NCBI GenBank assembly: GCA_021234155.1
Contig: JAJEKV010000013.1
Location: 2,885,252 to 2,949,251 of the forward strand
Direction of reading: 5' to 3'
Source of the DNA: Isoetes taiwanensis
Lineage: Eukaryota; Streptophyta; Lycopodiopsida; Isoetales; Isoetaceae
Length of the DNA stretch: 64,000 bases
Position numbers and translations under genes: made by a program. This document shows positions 1 through 12,504 of the stretch, piece after piece; positions within the stretch are counted from its first letter, which is position 1, and each line of letters begins with the position of its first letter. The notes beneath the pieces are model-generated. The model saw only the letters and a list, made by a program, of their open reading frames with translations, did not search any database and was not told the origin of the DNA.

Positions 1-802
1 CCTTTTGTCATCTTTTTGCTTTCAAGAACAAGTGCATTTGGAAGGATACATTTTTGCGGTAACATTTTAAAAGTACAAGTGGAGTTTGAAACTTGAAGTC
101 TCAAGGGAAGATCTCCTAAACTTAATGGTTTTGGATGCACAACATCTTGTTTTTAGTTGCTTTTACGAAGAAGCGAGCTCTTAGTCCGTCATTCTTGTGA
201 GTTAAAGCGAAGCATTATACTACAAAGCTTATATTATGCTTTTCGGATGTGTAGTGTCCGGTTTACATGAATTAGCAAGAGAATCATTATTTCTGAAGGC
301 TTTATAGTGCGCAAGCAACCTTACTATGAGTGAAAAATACTTGTCTCCCCGATATTGGATAAATCAGGTCTAGATAGGCTGACCATAGAGGTCTAAAAAA
401 GCATTATATCAAGGATTTTGGTTTAGCTGGAATACTCTATAGTCTATTTCAAGTAGTGGAATGACATGCAGGATATTGGACGAGTTCTATTCCAATGTTT
501 AAATGCTTAAAAGTTGTTTATGTTGGTTAAACATTATATTGACATGCAGAATTTAATTGTGAATGAACGAGGTGGCATATATAAGCTGGGAGCTAAAATG
601 TTTGCATTAAAGTTGATGTCTACACATGTATGGGCATACTCACTTGCATGCATAGGCTAAGAATTGCATAGTCTGACATAAAAAAGGCATTACAGTGGCT
701 GTCCAAACATGCAGAGGTCTAAAGACTAACATGCATGGTCAAATGCTTAAAGAGGCATTATTTAACCTTTGGAATTGAAAGATACTTTGGATTTTTATAG
801 TA
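1..802. repeat. Tandem duplication copy A, left part
   Basis: This stretch is repeated at 10668-11434 with only scattered substitutions and small indels; the last ~400 bp are nearly identical. Copy A carries about 48 bp near 190-240 that copy B lacks. No coding sequence is visible. The repeat may begin before base 1, since the match is already present at the window edge. After 802 the alignment is broken by the insertion 803-7615 and resumes at 7616. Confidence 0.92.
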
Positions 803-3800
803 TCCCATCGATCCGAGCCATCGGATCGCCATTCTGGGAAGGGACGAGCGCCTATATTAGGCCATTTCCGTCTTCGGCCCGGTTATCGGCGTCTTCTCAC
901 TGCAGCTCTTCTTCTCCTCTCGTGGCTTCCCTCCCTCATCATCTTGCTCCTCTTCATCTTTTGGCATTTTCTTCATCTTTACCACCATCTTTCCTAGCTG
1001 GTTTCACATCGCCTTTGATGGCTGGTTCCACCGGGTTTGCTCCACCCATTTCCATCCAGTCCCTCTGTGTCTCTTGTCCTTTTAATGCTTTTTTGTTTTT
1101 GTTCTCTAGAACTTCTTGCAGAGTGGCATTCACGAATCCTCGCTTCTACGGTACTTCTTCGTCATGATTCGAGTTTGGTTGCAGTGGTTAGCGCTGCATT
1201 TTTGAGGAGGCTGCATTTTTGAGGAGGCAGATTCGGCATCTTGGTGGCGGTACTCTCTCGCCTGCGACTATGTTCAGGCGGATCTTTCCATGTTGCATCT
1301 TTTTCTGTTTTCAGCTTCCTCTTTCAACCCTTTTTCCTTGCATTGGATTCGTGTCTCCTTGATCCTTCTAATTTCCCCAAGAACTAAGCTTACGCCATCG
1401 ATTTTTCACAGGAATCCAGATCTGAGCTTCATTTTTCCATTCTAATCTGTTTGGTTGGGTTCGGCCAGGCTGGCTGGGGTGCACAAGAACGGAGCAGGGT
1501 TGGAGCTGCATGCGACATCTGCCTCATCGATTTGTGCGCTCGAATGGAGTAAGGTTGGAGCAGCATGCAACGTCTGCCTCATCGTTTTCCGCATCAGCCC
1601 AGGGCGCTCTTAATTTTTCACTCCCAGCCTCCGCCATCGCATTTGAGCTCTGTTGCACCACACAGCTCAACGATTTTTGGACCTCACAGCGGCAAACCTC
1701 GGCAGTCTGTCACCTCATTTCTCTTGATGTATGGCTTCGTGAACATGCTGGGCTTTTGTGGTAGAGATCCAGGTCCACATTTTCTATGGCACAGGTTTGG
1801 TTTCCAGTTGAATCATTGGCTTATTTTTTGCCATTTTCGTTTTGATCGAATGATTATAACGATATACAATTGTTTAAGTTTCTCTTAGTTCTCTCACAGG
1901 CATAGAGTACCACATGAGGATTGGTGGATCTGTAAGTTTGTGGATCATTCTTGCTTTATCCGCTAGGAGTTTTCTGCTGCATGACTGCATCTTAAAGGCG
2001 ATCAGGTTTACATTAGTTAGCCGATCTAGTCCATGCACATTAAATTTTCGATCTATTCATTCGTGATTGATCCTTGCTTCCTTTGGCTTCGGACTTTTCA
2101 TTTGCATGCAGGGATATTCTAGTCCTCCCTCCAATTCTCTTGTGATTGAGCGGCAAATTTCTCTTGAGTTCCAACTCACTGCTGATCCTGTAGGATTCTG
2201 GGCAGTATCGAGACCATCCGACAGCCCCAGCTTCTCAGGGATAGCGATTTGGCTGCCTTTTGATGTTTGCCCAATTCGAGCTTTCCGGCAACCGTTGTTA
2301 GGATATGTTTGTGATTCTCATCCATCTCCCTCTGATTTTTTCATACTTCACCTGCAACTCATAACCTCCTCTTGCCCATCTATAAGTTTCCTTGTTCTCT
2401 CCTTCCTCTGCCACAGGACAGCGTTTCGCCATTGCCTTGTTTCGATTGGTCCCCATTTATAGATGCGCATTAACTTTTGCACCACAGGTAGTTCAATCAA
2501 TCGGCTCTTGCACTCTGACTGTTCAGATGGCTGCCGCAAGACTCCTGTAGATCTGCCTCCCCAGCTGGCTTTTCATTTCAATCTGCATATGTGTCACTAG
2601 ATCCACAGATCCAATAGCCGCCATGGGCCGGAGATTCGGTCTATCTCCTACTTTTCTACAGAGATGCTTTAGGTTGGCCATGCTGTTGCAGAATTTGCTC
2701 CTTCAAATGCTCGGTCTCCTTCTTTTCATCCACAGGAGCTATCTTCTCAGCCGGATCTTTCTTTTTCCCTTTCGGCTTAGGAGCAGCTCGATTCTTACGT
2801 TTTAGTGCTTATTAATTTGGGTTTAAATGTTCTCTAATGTTTTAACATTTGTTTGGTGCATTTTTTGTATGATGCCTTCTCCATGTCGCCATTGCACTTC
2901 TATATATTTTGTTTTTTCTATGAGGTGCTAGGTTTTTGATTCATATGTGGTTTTGCTTTGCAAGTCATGGCTTTTATGATTTTCAATGGGATTCGCCATT
3001 TGTTTGGCTATATTTATTTGCTAGCTAGTTTTCATCTCGATGGTTTTACATTTGGACAAGTGGGATGGGGTATGTAGTTTTTCAAAAGTTCTAGCTTTGA
3101 ATGTTGGCTCTTCATGTGTGCTGCTTGATTTTCTCATTTACATTTCCTCGAGCACTTTCCTCCTCCAATTCTCTATATTTTCCCTTGTTAGCCATCTCTA
3201 AGGATGAAATTAATAAACACAATTTTGGCATCATATGGGGGCTACGCTATTTGTCTGGATACATGCCTCTTTTCTTTACATTTACTGATTTTATTCTATT
3301 GGAATTGGCAGGAGTAAGATGTTAATTTTGACGTTCACCGTTTTTGGAGGGTTACAAAATGTTGTTATAAGCTGGTGTAGATACCTTAGAAGGCGAGTTA
3401 TGCTATTTGGCTGGAACACTACTCTAGTTAGGGTTATCTGGTATCAATTTGACGAATTTCTTCATTTCTCTCTAGTTGATTCGATCTCTTTATTACATAT
3501 TTACGGAAGAGGTTCAGGTCTTGGGTATGGTTTTCTTTTTTGGCTTCATACATTGCCCACTGTATTGACGTCTTCCTTGTTTCTCTACGTACCTCATCAT
3601 GATTTTTTTCAATTTCTATGTTGTAATCGGACCTATTTTTGGGCATAGCTTTGTGGGCATTGATTTCCTTACAATGAAAGGGTTTTTTATGATATTTTTT
3701 CAGCTTGTGTACTAGGTTCCTCTTGCATACGTGCCGCTTTTACACCTATTTTTCTAGAGCGCTCCATTTGCTCAACTCAGTTGACATCATTTCTGTGATT

Positions 3801-4140
3801 TGCCACTGATCTCGATTTTGCCTTGTTCTCTCCACTCTTGTTCCCACATAGCCATCTCGAAATTATTCTTTATTCCATTTGTCTCGGAACCAGAACACGT
3901 TATATGCGGGGTTTTTTACGTTCTTAGGGGACCTCGACGGTGCGCGTAAGGTAATTTCTTGTTTGTTGATTTTATTTGGGCCCTGGACTTTTTTAGCTCC
4001 TTTTTGCTAAAGTTATTTGTGATGCATTTGGTAGCCGTTACAATACGTTGTGGGTTCATTATGTCATTTTGATGCTATTGACATGGGTTGTATGTTGCAA
4101 CTTTGGGCTATATCTTTGTGGACATGTATGGTGTACCATT

Positions 4141-5262
4141 TGGACATTGAGTTTTGAGTATCAGGGAAAAGCATGTCTTCTTTTAATTTGATGAGTTTCA
4201 TCGAATATTTTCTTCGTTCTTTGCTCGCCGAGTTCTTTGTTTCCTATCTTCTGCGTCTCATATTGCTTCTCTTCGGTGATCTATATTTTGCCTTTTCGCA
4301 TGTTGCATTGCGTACTTCTTTTACATATTTTCTATTGGTTTACGGTCATTGGCTCTATCTCAAATTTGTTTCTACACCACTTTTCCATATATGCAGGTAT
4401 TGGGTTGTCATTTTTGCATTGAGATTTGCAAATGGATTTGTCTAGTACCCGTTTACATTTTGGTGCGAGTTCTTGTTCTGTTTTGCTACCCTTTTGTTGG
4501 ACATTTTTCTTTCATACTTGGTCTTCAAGCATTTCCTTTGTTGTCCTGGTACTCCTGACCTCTTGATATGTTATGTTATGGATTGTCATCTCTAGATATG
4601 CCCATTTATTTGTCCAAGTAAGTTTTTACTGTTTCTCAAGTTGCCTTATTTTGTATCTGGATGTGGCATGCACGATTGCACTTTGTTTTTGACAACATAT
4701 GTCGGGTTGCACTTTGTCTTCTTTATGTCTATGCATTTTTACATTCCCATGGGTAAGTTTTTCCTCTTTGCCTTCTTATCGCAGTTACTTGTTATTCTTC
4801 TTTATTAGTTATCGTTATTGTTTATTCTTTTTGGGGATCCAGGATGAAGGGTTCCTTTGTTGACTGTACCTTCTGGACATTGAGTTTTGAGTATCAGGGG
4901 AGAGCATGTCTTCTTTTCCTTTGATGAGTTTCATCGAATATTTTCTTCGTTCTTTCCTCGCCGAGTTCTTTGTTTCCTATCTTCTGGGTCTCATTTTGCT
5001 TCTCTTCGGTGATCTATATTTTGCTTTTTCATATGTTGCATTGCGTACTTCTTTTACATATTTTCTATTTGGTTTACGGTCATTGGCTTTATCTCACATT
5101 TGTTTCTACACCACTTTTCCATATACTCATGTATTGGGTTGTCATTTTTGCATTGAGATTTGCAAATGGATTTGTCTAGTATCCGTTTACATTTTGGTGC
5201 GAGTGCTTGTTCTGTTTTGCTACCCTTTTGTTGGACATTTTTTCCTTCATACTTGGTCTTCA
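4141..5262 (+). repeat. Direct repeat pair inside the insertion (about 400 bp each)
   Basis: The segments about 4143-4530 and 4880-5262 are near-identical. They share the stretch from GTTTTGAGTATCAGGG through the TTCATCGAATATTTTC block to the CTACCCTTTTGTTGGAC block. The ORFs that appear in both copies are T-rich translations with no protein family resemblance, so I treat this as non-coding duplication. Confidence 0.85.
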
Positions 5263-5278
5263 AGCCATCTAGATATTG

Positions 5279-5400
5279 GCCACAGGTTCGGAAGGAATAA
5301 TAGCCACATTCACGGACTTCAGTTCGTAGCCACATTCACGAACTTCGGTCCGTAATCTGTATTCAAATAAGACCTATCCACGGACATAAGTCCGTGATCT
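5279..5400. repeat. Short tandem dyads within the insertion
   Basis: Three short blocks in a row carry CACGGAC / GTCCGTG dyads. Two copies of GCCACATTCACG are followed by ACTTC and GTCCGTA or TTCGTA, and a third block reads CACGGACATAAGTCCGTG, an inverted repeat. No known function. Confidence 0.6.
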
Positions 5401-6299
5401 GCATTCATATTATCTGTGCATTATACGCATTAACGTGGTTTGTTTTTTCATCGCCTTGTTGCCGTTCTCGTTGGCATGCCGGGGCGCTTCCTTAGATTCG
5501 TCATCGTGGCGGCGTGCTTTTCTTTTCATTGTTTTTGTTCTCTAATGTTCTTCCCTTTTCGGGTCATTGGTACGTCTACCGTCCATACTTGGTAGCTTAG
5601 GCTCTTCTTCTTGACCGCTTTCTCTCCCACGGCTGCTTTCAGCGCTTGGCGGTTCTCGTCGTCAATGCGAAGCTTCCTTCTCGCTTGAACCAGACTCTTC
5701 GGACCCTGGTTTCCTTTCTCCCCCTGCCACTCCAAACGAGACCAACTTGCCCGTGGTCATACGGTTTCTTTAGCTCGCTTGCCTTCGTTCGCGTGCCCCG
5801 TCACTATCCTTCAGCACCTAATTTCTACCGGTTCTTATCATCTCCTCGATCCTCCGTCTGGTGGCCCTCTTTTTCGCTCCTCTCCTTCCTCTCTGCGTCC
5901 TTTATCCTATTCGACTGCTCGAGGGTGGTGGCGGGAGTGTCTTCTTGCTATCGGCTTAAATCCCTTCTTTTTCGGGGGTTCCACATGATCTTTAGTGGCG
6001 CTCCACGGTCGTGGCTTCTCTTCTTCTCTCTCCCGCTATGTGCTCCGCGACCCAACTCAACACCTGGAGGTTTCGCGGCGACTGGGCTTATAGTTGAGGA
6101 AGTCCTTTGGTAGTCGGCGGTTTGTGTCTCGCGAGTCCCTTCCCGAATCCCATCGATCAGAGCCATCCGGATCGCCATTCAGGAAGGGGCGGCATCAGGC
6201 CATTTCAGGTCTTCGGCCGGTTATCGGCGTCTTCTCCTTTGCCGACTCTTCTTCTCCTCTCGTGGCTTCCCTCCCTTTCGCTTTGTCTTGGTATGGAAT

Positions 6300-7370
6300 C
6301 TTTTCATTTTTGTATTTTTTGTTCATGCCCTCTTTGTTGTTTCTCCACTGTGAGTGTTACTATTCTCATGTTTTTGTTTCATCGGCATCTATTTGCGTTA
6401 TTCTCCACTGCCGGGTGATCTTGATTTTATTTCCACCTCGAGGGTGATGCATATTTTTACATAATGGTTCTCCACCCGGATTGGGTCTTTGCTTTTTTCC
6501 ACCTATGGGTGATGCTCTCATTTTCTGTCATGTTCTTTTTCATCTCTTTTCATTCCTCATATCTTTGGACCTGCTTGGTGCAGCTTGTTTTTCATGGCTA
6601 TGCCTGTTTGTTTTCTCTAACCATTTACGGGTATTTTTTTGGGAGTTTTTGTATTGCTTGCAGGATTCTGCCATTTTCTGTCGTCTGCTAGGACACATTT
6701 GAGGTTTTTGCCGTCTTCTGGGTCCTGCTGGATTTGCGTTCGCCATCAACACATCTCCTCCCATTCTCCAGGCAACACATTCAAGGCTTCCCGCCCTGTT
6801 GCTGTGGCGCATGAGTCTTTTTCATTTGTATTTTTTGTTGTTTATGCCTCTTTGTTGTTCTCCACCTGTGAGTGTTGCTATTCTTATGTTTCTATTCCAT
6901 CGGCCTCCTGCTGCGTTATTCTCCACCTGCGGGTGATGCTGTTTATTTCCACCTCGAGGGTGATGCATCTTTCTACATAATGGTTCTCCACTCGCTGGGT
7001 GATGCTTTTTCCACCCTATGGGTGATGCTCTCTTTTTCTGTTATGTTCTTTTTTCCTCTGTTTTCATTCCTCATATCTGCGGACCTTCTTGGTGCAGCTT
7101 GTTTTTTCATAGCTATACCTGTTTGTTTTCTCTGACCATTTACGGGTGTTCTTTTTGGGAGTTTTCTGGTATTGCTTGCAGGGTTCCGCCGTTTTTCCGC
7201 CGTCTGCTGGGGTCCTGCTCTATTTCTGTTCGCCATCACCCCTCTCCTTCGGTTCTCCATGGGCACATTCGGGGGAGGTTTTCACCTTTGCTGGGGTCGT
7301 GCTCTATTTTGCGTTCACCATCAACTCGTTTCTCTCCGTTCTCCAGGCAACACATTCAAGGTTGTTGGCG
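6300..7370 (+). repeat. Direct repeat pair in unit 2 of the insertion
   Basis: About 6300-6800 is repeated at about 6815-7370. Shared landmarks are CTCCACC..GGGTGATGC blocks, TTTACGGGTGTT-type blocks and CTCCAGGCAACACATTCAAGG (6774 and 7342). The repeat accounts for most of unit 2. Nothing in it looks coding. Confidence 0.75.
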
Positions 7371-7615
7371 ACCATTTCTCATTAGGGTTTTCCTCGAAAA
7401 CCCGAAAGGGCGGGGTTTTTTATCCCGATGAGAAGTTGTCGCCATTACCCTTCTATCTTGCCTCGGCACATTTCTTTTTAGGGGGTAGTCCGATATTGTT
7501 CCTATGGTCGGCTACCCCCTCTCTTTCCCTAGTTTTCCACACATTGTATACTGCTGCTGTGATGAATGACAAGCCTATGGCCGGTTTTGTGTCTCTCGCG
7601 AGTCCCTTCCCAGAA

Positions 7616-8102
7616 TACATGGGCATGTATTTGAAAACAAACTTTGGTGGAAAAGGAAAGGTGACCTTAGGTTTTTTCAACATAAACTTGCATCGAGTTT
7701 AAAGATTTGCCTTAAAATCTTCGACATTTAAGGAAGTAAGACTTCTGGCCAAAATGTACATTGTCTTAAGGATCTGCATAATACTAAGTATCCACATTGG
7801 CATTTTGCATAGGATTAATTAGTCTATATGGTTTGCCTTGATTATGGACGAATCGGTTAATATCAAGTTCATATTTGAAAGCTGAAAATGGGGTGCATGA
7901 TTGCATATGACATTGGTGTAACTAAAGGCACATGGGACGTAGATTTTGTTTAATATATGGGTTCTAACAGGTTATGAACTAAATACTTGATGTTTTAGAA
8001 CTTGGTGCCATCATGGACTTAGGTCCTAGTATGGTCTGATAATACTACCATAGGGATTGACCTTGGTAGATGTCAGGGCTAGTTGGCTGTTGCTAAGGCT
8101 AG
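7616..8102. repeat. Tandem duplication copy A, continuation after the insertion
   Basis: Resumes the alignment to copy B at 11435 and matches nearly base for base to 11936, where copy B is cut by a retroelement. No gene visible. Confidence 0.93.
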
Positions 8103-10667
8103 CATGGACTGGGTTTTTTTAGGAATTTCAGGTCATTGGTTATACCAGTGTCATTGGGATCTTAAACTCAAGTATTTAATTCAATTATCTTCATGAATCT
8201 ATTGTGTTGAACTGTATGATTATTAGATTTTATGGGATAACTAATAAAATTACATGTGACAATTCGCAGGATACTAGATACGAGCTGGTATTACTTACAT
8301 GAAACAAAGAACTATCTGCCATTGGCTACAGAATCATCAAGTCTGAATGCCATAACTATGCTGTACAATCATTGCTCTCCTATGTTACTTGCATGGAATA
8401 AGGAATTATCTTCAGTTCGGAGAAGGTAATGCTACCGATAATGGAACTGACTGGAAACAAACTGGTATTGCATGTATTTGGAGTAAGGAGCTGAGTATTT
8501 CCACTTCATATGCCACTGACGTGATATTCTACAATCTGCCTTGGCTTTGGGAGGGGTAAGTCTACCTATATGGATCAGAGGTTGATGTGTAGAAGGGAAG
8601 ATCATTGCCATATTAATGAGCAAGTTGGTCCACACACGTGGAACAAAGAACTAGATGTTCCAAGGGATGGTGGAAACAACACTAAATGCCCACCATATGC
8701 AGTGTGGTTTATGTGGACACAGGCACAAATGGTTTGTTGAGATTAACACGTCTTAATACAAAAGATTATGCCACTCGGCTTTGTATTAAGGATTATGCCA
8801 CTCGGCTTATGTCTTACAATGCCACTCGGCTCATACTTTTATTCACCAGTATATAAGACGATAAGCTACAACAGACTGTGGTTCAAGTAAGAATAGGATA
8901 GGGTAGACCTCTGCTGTAATGGTAGGGGTCTACCCTCCCTAGTATTACAGCTTATCCAACAAAGAGGTCTTCCCTCTCCTATGGTTGGAGGTAGGATTTT
9001 TTTATATATCTCAAGTTTATCTTCTAATAAATATAAATATGGAGACTTCTACTTGAGCATGATTATCTAGTTTGACCACATGTATGAAGTTGTTTCATGG
9101 TGGTAAGGCATGTCTTTATAGACTAGGAGCTAATCATAAAGGGATCTTTTCTCATACTAAGTTAAAGCATTAAAGCATTACATGCATTTTCCTTGAACAG
9201 AATGGTAGACACTTGGCATTTAGCATGCAAAAGGTCTTGCATGCATTTCATATGAAAGATATTGTTGCTTACCATGACAACGTGATAGCTACACATGGGC
9301 GTTTTAAGATTTTTGATGTCCTACACACTTAGGCTATTCGATATTTGAAAGGTTACAAGGGTGATTGTGCTTTTGGACGAATCGTGGTCATTTTCAAACA
9401 TATGGATGGATTTATCCAGGATCTAAGGTAAAACAAAAGCTCTGATTTTAGGGTACAGACTAAGTGTGGGATGGATCGATCTCAACCCGAAGACCTACGT
9501 CCACTGCTAAAAAGGAAAACTAATGCTATAGGCAGTGTCGGATCACACGGTTCAGGCAAAACGTGATGGGGTTCTAGCCTTGATATTCTGACAGGTTGGT
9601 TTTCACCTTTTGCTGTCTTATCAAACTCATCCAGTGATGCTTAAAGTAGAAGAAGAATTTGAATAGTTTTATCTACTCCCTGCGCATTCTCTGAATGGTA
9701 TATCCGGGGGTGGATAAGACATCCAGTTGTAGTCAAAACCTGTTGTAAACATACCGAGCTTAATGCAGTTGAGACGGAAGCAGCAAAGAATGCAGGGCTT
9801 AAATACCCATGGCAATATAAATCAAAGGTCTGGCACCAGGAAGCTGGAAAAATGCTTGCACAAGGGAGAAGCTAACAGAGCACCTCAACTTCTATGAATA
9901 TGATTCCAGAAATGCAATATGAGGATGCTCTTCAATATGAACTTGAGGATAATCAGGTTTGATTGTATTTGTTTGAAACAAGTTACTGTTATATTCCCAT
10001 TAGAGGATTAAATTTTGAAATCTGAAAGCTGTTTCTGGATCGTCATTTGACATGCACAGAACTTAGCATAATATGCTAATCTTAGAAGTATTTGAGCGTG
10101 GTTGACATTACATGATTCATTTGATAAATGGTCAGGCAAGTTTGACCATGACTCACATATTAATGGAGGACTTACAGATCTGCCAGCCTATGTAGCGATT
10201 CTTGGGGTCTGATTCTCATGATACAGAATGGTTTTAATCAAAGATTGGACCCTACTTAGTTTTTCTTGATTATGATTCTATGATAGAAGCCTGGTCGTCC
10301 CATGGCCTCCTTAATCATTTATCTCTTATTATCTGAATTCACAGGCCCACCACTGAATGCTGAGTTTTAAAGCTCAAACTAGAAGTGTACTTGAGCTAAA
10401 CATTATTTGCTGATGGTTTTTGACATGCTGATGGTTTTTGACAGTTTTAAAAGTACTGATTTATTGACTACTCAGGGATGTTGATGTAGCTACATGTTTT
10501 CAATAGTGCACTTGCTGTTATACTTCAAGTTTAGAGTTGCTTGGGGTAAAAAGGTTACAATAGGTGACCAGCGATGAGCTGAGAAACCTAATGTACCTTT
10601 TGGCCCCTCACTCATTACCATTTTCATGCTAATGTTGTGTTGGTTGGCTGCAGGTACAGGTTTCTCC
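8103..10667. other. Rest of duplication unit A, no gene seen
   Basis: About 2.6 kb between the end of the detectable A/B alignment and the start of copy B. No long ORF and no family match on either strand. It contains one LTR-like segment (8735-8961). The text between about 9060 and 9600 has the feel of decayed retroelement sequence, but I cannot name a domain. Confidence 0.5.
8735..8961 (+). mobile_element. Possible small solo LTR
   Basis: Begins TGTTGAGATTAAC and ends TTATCCAACA, the TG...CA ends of a short copia-like LTR. It holds a TATA-like AGTATATAAG near 8850 and a nested dyad (GGGTAGACC at 8901 with GGTCTACCC at 8927; GCTGTAAT at 8913 with ATTACAGC at 8944) where a polyadenylation hairpin could lie. 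Repeats of TATGCCACTCGGCT occur near its start. There is no target duplication and no partner LTR, so this is tentative. Confidence 0.35.
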
Positions 10668-11936
10668 TCCTTTTGTCATCTTTTTGCTTTCAAGAACAAG
10701 TCTGGCTGGAAGGATACATTTTGCACGGTAACATTTAAAGTACAAGTGGAGTTTCAGAAACTTTAAGTCTCAAGGGAAGATCTCCTAAACTTAATGGTTT
10801 TTGGATGCACAACATCTTGTTTTCAGTTGCTTTACGAAGAGCAGAGCTCTTAGTCTGTCATTGCGCAGTTAAAACGAAGTGTCTGGTTTACATGAATTAA
10901 CAAGATAATACGTATTTCCTGAAGGCTTTATAGTCTGCAAGCAACTTTACTATGAGTGAAAAATACTTCTGCCCTCCCCTGATATTCAGATAAATCAGGT
11001 CTAGATAGGCTGACCATAGAGGTCTAAAAACAGCATTATATCAAGGATTTTGGTTTAGCTGGAATACTCTATAGTCTATTTCAAGTAGTGGAATGACATG
11101 CAGGATATTGGACGAGTTCTATTCCAATGTTTAAATGCTTAAAAGTCGTTTATATTGGTTAAACATTATATTGACATGCAGAATTTAATTGTGAATGAAC
11201 GAGGTGGCATATATAAGCTGGGAGCTAAAATGTTTGCATTAAAGTTGATGTCTACACATGTATGGGCATACTCACTTGCATGCATAGGCTAAGAATTGCA
11301 TAGTCTGACATAAAAAAGGCATTACAGTGGCTGTCCAAACATGCAGAGGTCTAAAGACTAACATGCATGGTCAAATGCTTAAAGAGGCATTATTTAACCT
11401 TTGGAATTGAAAGATACTTTGGATTTTTATAGTATACACGGGCATGTATTTGAAAACAAACTTTGGTGGAAAAAGAAAGGTGACCTTAGGTTTTTTCAAC
11501 ATAAACTTGCATCGAGTTTAAAGATTTGCCTTAAAATCTTCGACATTTAAGGAAGTAAGACTTCTGGCCAAAATGTACATTGTCTTAAGGATCTGCATAA
11601 TACTAAGTATCCACATTGGCATTTTGCATAGGATTAATTAGTCTATATGGTTTGCCTTGATTATGGACGAATCGGTTAATATCAAGTTCATATTTGAAAG
11701 CTGAAAATGGGGTGCATGATTGCATATGACATTGGTGTAACTAAAGGCACATGGGACGTAGATTTTGTTTAATATATGGGTTCTAACAGGTTATGAACTA
11801 AATACTTGATGTTTTAGAACTTGGTGCCATCATGGACTTAGGTCCTAGTATGGTCTGATAATACTACCATAGGGATTGACCTTGGTAGATGTCAGGGCTA
11901 GTTGGCTGTTGCTAAGGCTAGCATGGACTGGGTTTG
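10668..11936. repeat. Tandem duplication copy B (truncated)
   Basis: Matches 1-802 joined to 7616-8102 and carries the empty insertion site (…TAGTA|TACACGGG at 11434/11435). The match ends after ACTGGGTTT at about 11936, where the minus-strand retroelement sequence begins. The start-to-start distance from copy A is 10667 bp with the insertion, about 3.85 kb without it. Confidence 0.92.
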
Positions 11937-11944
11937 ATGGACAA

Positions 11945-12470
11945 GCTAGATATGGTCTCCCCGAATTCTTCGGGCGAGAGCCAAATCTTTGGTCATAATA
12001 GTGACCCTCTTTGCGTGGATGCCGCAAAGATTCGCATCCCCAAAAAGGGCTATTAGATAAGCCTCAACAGCCTTCTGCAGTGCAAGTATTGCAAAAGTTT
12101 GGAACCGCAGGTCGGTCTTGAATTCCTGGACAATCTCGCGGACCAATCGCTAAAATGGGAGCTTCTGTAATAGCAGCTTCGTGGTCTTTTGGTACTTACG
12201 GATCTCCCGTAAGGCCACTTACTTCCTTGGAGGCGTTGCACGTTGATTCTGCATCGGCTTCTTGGGCAAGGTTTTGCCCCCGACCTTGGCGCGGCCGTCT
12301 TTGCATCCACTCGTTCTAGCGAGGGCAGGCGTGTTTGTAACCTTCCCAATACCCCCAACAGTCTTGAGCTTTTCTTTGTACTGGCTTCCCGACTTATGGG
12401 CAGTGGATTTCCTCCGTCTCTTAATGGGAGGCTTCTCGGTTTACTTAGGGTCACGTGGGGTCTCTTGCTC
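11945..12470 (-). pseudogene. Histone H3-fold reading frame inside an LTR element (decayed)
   Basis: Read on the minus strand, the frame gives an almost complete H3 core: VALREIRKYQKTTKLL, then [17 protein letters not shown], then [12 protein letters not shown] and ARRIRG, ending in a stop at about 11945. By eye about two thirds to three quarters of the core residues agree with plant H3.3, including the AxLAL segment of helix 2. Loop 1 has no extra residues, so it is not CENH3-like. Two in-frame stops break the core: TAA just before VALRE, and TAG where H3 has Gln after LPF (CAG to TAG). Upstream in frame lies a basic tail with RRRKSTAHKSG, reminiscent of the H3 RKSTGGK segment, preceded by another stop. 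The frame overlaps the end of the gag-position ORF (12505-13207). Known for the family: H3 packs nucleosomal DNA. Whether this was a captured host gene or a long-standing retroelement domain is not decidable here. Confidence 0.85.
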
Positions 12471-12504
12471 TGTATTTGGCCGCCGCTGCTGCTGTTGATC
12501 TTGA

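Larger units (their letters stand above)
803..7615 (+). mobile_element. 6.8 kb Helitron-like insertion, two head-to-tail units
   Basis: Comparison with the uninterrupted copy B (site between 11434 and 11435) defines the exact ends. The insertion begins TCCCATCG and ends CCCAGAA, sits between host A and host T, and leaves no target duplication beyond base-level ambiguity. Unit 1 is 803-6147 and unit 2 is 6148-7615. Both start with the same ~135 bp and end with the same ~30 bp, and they abut with no base between them. Near the ends are inverted copies of TTCTGGGAAGGGAC (832-845) and GTCCCTTCCCAGAA (7602-7615), and an 8-bp palindrome CTCGCGAG lies just inside the 3' end. The A|T target, 5' TC and lack of a target duplication fit Helitron-type rolling-circle elements, but the 3' end is not the canonical CTRR. 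The interior is pyrimidine-rich on the plus strand and I see no Rep/helicase or other protein, so it is non-autonomous. The class is inference; the boundaries are seen directly. Confidence 0.72.

Noticed and set aside
769-1222. Plus-strand ORFs at the start of the insertion (132 and 61 codons)
   Set aside because: Low-complexity Ser/Pro/Leu/Phe translations of pyrimidine-rich DNA; the longest starts in the host copy and crosses the insertion boundary.
4173-5355. Phe/Leu-rich ORFs that look like membrane proteins
   Set aside because: They arise from T-rich duplicated sequence; several overlapping frames look alike and no family matches.
800-7618. 2-bp AT target duplication at the 6.8 kb insertion
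   Set aside because: The same bases fit equally an A|T insertion with the element starting in TC; a duplication is not needed.
11945-12470. Centromeric histone CENH3
   Set aside because: No loop 1 insertion and the helix 2 text matches ordinary H3.3 rather than CENH3.
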